Shown here: in pieces, positions 42,854-43,743 of the stretch | Layout: each line of letters starts with the position of its first letter | Numbering within the stretch: the stretch's first letter is position 1 | DNA from: Xanthobacteraceae bacterium | Lineage (GTDB): Bacteria > Pseudomonadota > Alphaproteobacteria > Rhizobiales > Xanthobacteraceae | DNA: 43,743 nucleotides | NCBI GenBank assembly: GCA_028290465.1 | Contig: JAQGJU010000118.1 | Span: 1-43,743 of the forward strand | Direction: 5' to 3' | Translations under genes and position numbers: made by a program | Notes under the pieces: generated by a model | Databases searched by the model: none | The model's input: the letters and a program-made list of their open reading frames with translations, nothing else | Told to the model about the DNA's origin: nothing

Positions 42854-43734
42854 GCGCCGATCTCCCACACCTTGCCCACGATCGCAAAGACGATCACCGC
42901 AACGCCGATCGCGATCAGCGCGACCCCGACCGCGCGGCTGAACCGCGGCGTGGTCGACACCTTCTCGACGGTCATGATGGCGCCGAGCGCCGCCATCCAC
43001 ACCACGTTCATGACACCGACCGCGAACATCACCAACATCATCGCAAAGCAGCAGCCGACGCAATACAGGCCCTGGCGCAGCCCGAGCCGGAACACGCCGC
43101 CCGGCGTCTCGCGCCAATTGGCGAAGAAGAACGCAAACGGCCGCTGGCATTGCGTGACGCAGGCGTGCTTGAGCGCGGAGAACTGATAGAGCCCGGCGCC
43201 GACGAACACCGCGCCCGAGAACAGGCCGCTGGCCGCCACCATCGAGGCATCGAGCATCGCCATAAGGGTAAGGGCCGTCTGCAACGCCGTCGCGGCCATC
43301 GCGAAGCCGAGCCAGACTGTGATGTAGCCGGCGGTCAGCGTCAGCGGCGATACGACGCGCTTGCCCTGCCGGGCCGCGGTGTCGGCGATTTCCGCATAGG
43401 TGACGATCATCGGGCCGGCGCTGGGCAGCATCATCGCGAAGATCATCGCGACCCACATGGCCAGGACCAGCATCGTGGCCGGAACTGTGATCGAGTCGCC
43501 CCCCATCGGGCCGAGGCGCGTGCCGCACAGCGTCTCGATCAGCGCCCGGCCGAGGCTATCGCCGGCCGTCACCATTCCGGCCGTCATCACGCCGAGATAG
43601 ATCCAGCCGAGGGTCGCCAGCAGCACGACCGCGCCGATGCCAAGCCACTTCCGCTGCGCCAGAACGGCGCCGAGCCCGGTTGCCACGGTTCCGGGCGCCG
43701 GGATGGGGGCGGATGGCTGAACGGCCTGGGTCAT
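42850..43734 (-). CDS. DUF2182 predicted metal-binding membrane protein
   Basis: 294 residues with about seven hydrophobic segments (first near 30-52). Family-type features: MWVAMIFAMMLPSAGPM, GAGLYQFSALKHACVTQCQRP and LYCVGCCFAMMLVMFAVGVMN, with Cys and His clustered as for metal ligands. It is the first gene of the unit DUF2182 - DUF1326 - pcs - terC and lies whole within the window. Function unknown; possibly metal handling in the membrane. Confidence 0.88.
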   Translation of the reverse strand: MTQAVQPSAPIPAPGTVATGLGAVLAQRKWLGIGAVVLLATLGWIYLGVMTAGMVTAGDSLGRALIETLCGTRLGPMGGDSITVPATMLVLAMWVAMIFAMMLPSAGPMIVTYAEIADTAARQGKRVVSPLTLTAGYITVWLGFAMAATALQTALTLMAMLDASMVAASGLFSGAVFVGAGLYQFSALKHACVTQCQRPFAFFFANWRETPGGVFRLGLRQGLYCVGCCFAMMLVMFAVGVMNVVWMAALGAIMTVEKVSTTPRFSRAVGVALIAIGVAVIVFAIVGKVWEIGA

Positions 43735-43743
43735 GGGTCACCT

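Overview
The window looks like chromosomal DNA of an alphaproteobacterium of the order Hyphomicrobiales, close to the Bradyrhizobiaceae/Xanthobacteraceae (Bradyrhizobium, Rhodopseudomonas, Rhodoplanes or Pseudolabrys type). The basis is high GC, the gene order rlpA - D,D-carboxypeptidase - tmk - holB - metG, a phosphatidylcholine synthase, several solute-binding-protein transporters (Liv, Bug/TTT, TRAP), and interspersed palindromic repeats of the kind common in that group. The assignment comes from recognition, not from a search.

Layout. 1-6.1 kb, minus strand: a core block of cell-wall, replication and translation genes (rlpA, D,D-carboxypeptidase, tmk, holB, metG). metG is cut by the window edge and carries a long Lys/Ala-rich N-terminal tail. 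6.2-11.4 kb: accessory DNA with a membrane-anchored FMN glutamate-synthase-like protein, small membrane proteins, a membrane protein/HlyD pair, and a decayed tRNA-Ser copy. 11.6-16.5 kb: a complete branched-chain-amino-acid-type ABC transporter (livKHMGF), followed by the intact tRNA-Ser(UGA); the decayed and intact copies bracket the operon as direct repeats. 16.9-18.0 kb: a flavin monooxygenase. 18.1-25.4 kb: the most unusual part. An exported protein with about 14 WD40 repeats, a caspase-like protease domain with an EF-hand-like loop, and an SH3-like tail is divergent from a two-gene unit encoding a membrane protein and a DyP-type peroxidase, followed by the wreck of a cytochrome P450 gene. 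25.4-30.4 kb: a crotonase, a TTT binding protein, a 39-residue zinc-motif protein and a complete TRAP transporter. 30.5-33.2 kb, minus strand: a PAP2 phosphatase, a diacylglycerol-kinase-like enzyme and a metallophosphoesterase. 33.4-36.1 kb: rimO and a class C beta-lactamase bracketed by two copies of a 125-bp repeat. 36.3-39.6 kb: biotin genes bioA and, divergently, bioF-bioD; bioB is absent. 39.7-43.7 kb, minus strand: quinone oxidoreductase, TerC protein, phosphatidylcholine synthase, DUF1326 and DUF2182, the last four tightly coupled.

How the genes work together. Liv, TTT and TRAP proteins suggest a scavenger of organic acids, amino acids or aromatics, with the flavin monooxygenase and crotonase as possible catabolic partners (inference). 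Both complete transporters have a strong hairpin just after the binding-protein gene, a usual way of making more binding protein than permease. The phospholipid genes (pcs, DAG kinase, PAP2) form two separate membrane-lipid groups. No CRISPR array, prophage, intact insertion sequence or known defence system was seen. The best candidate for an undescribed system is the caspase/WD40 - membrane protein - DyP peroxidase locus.
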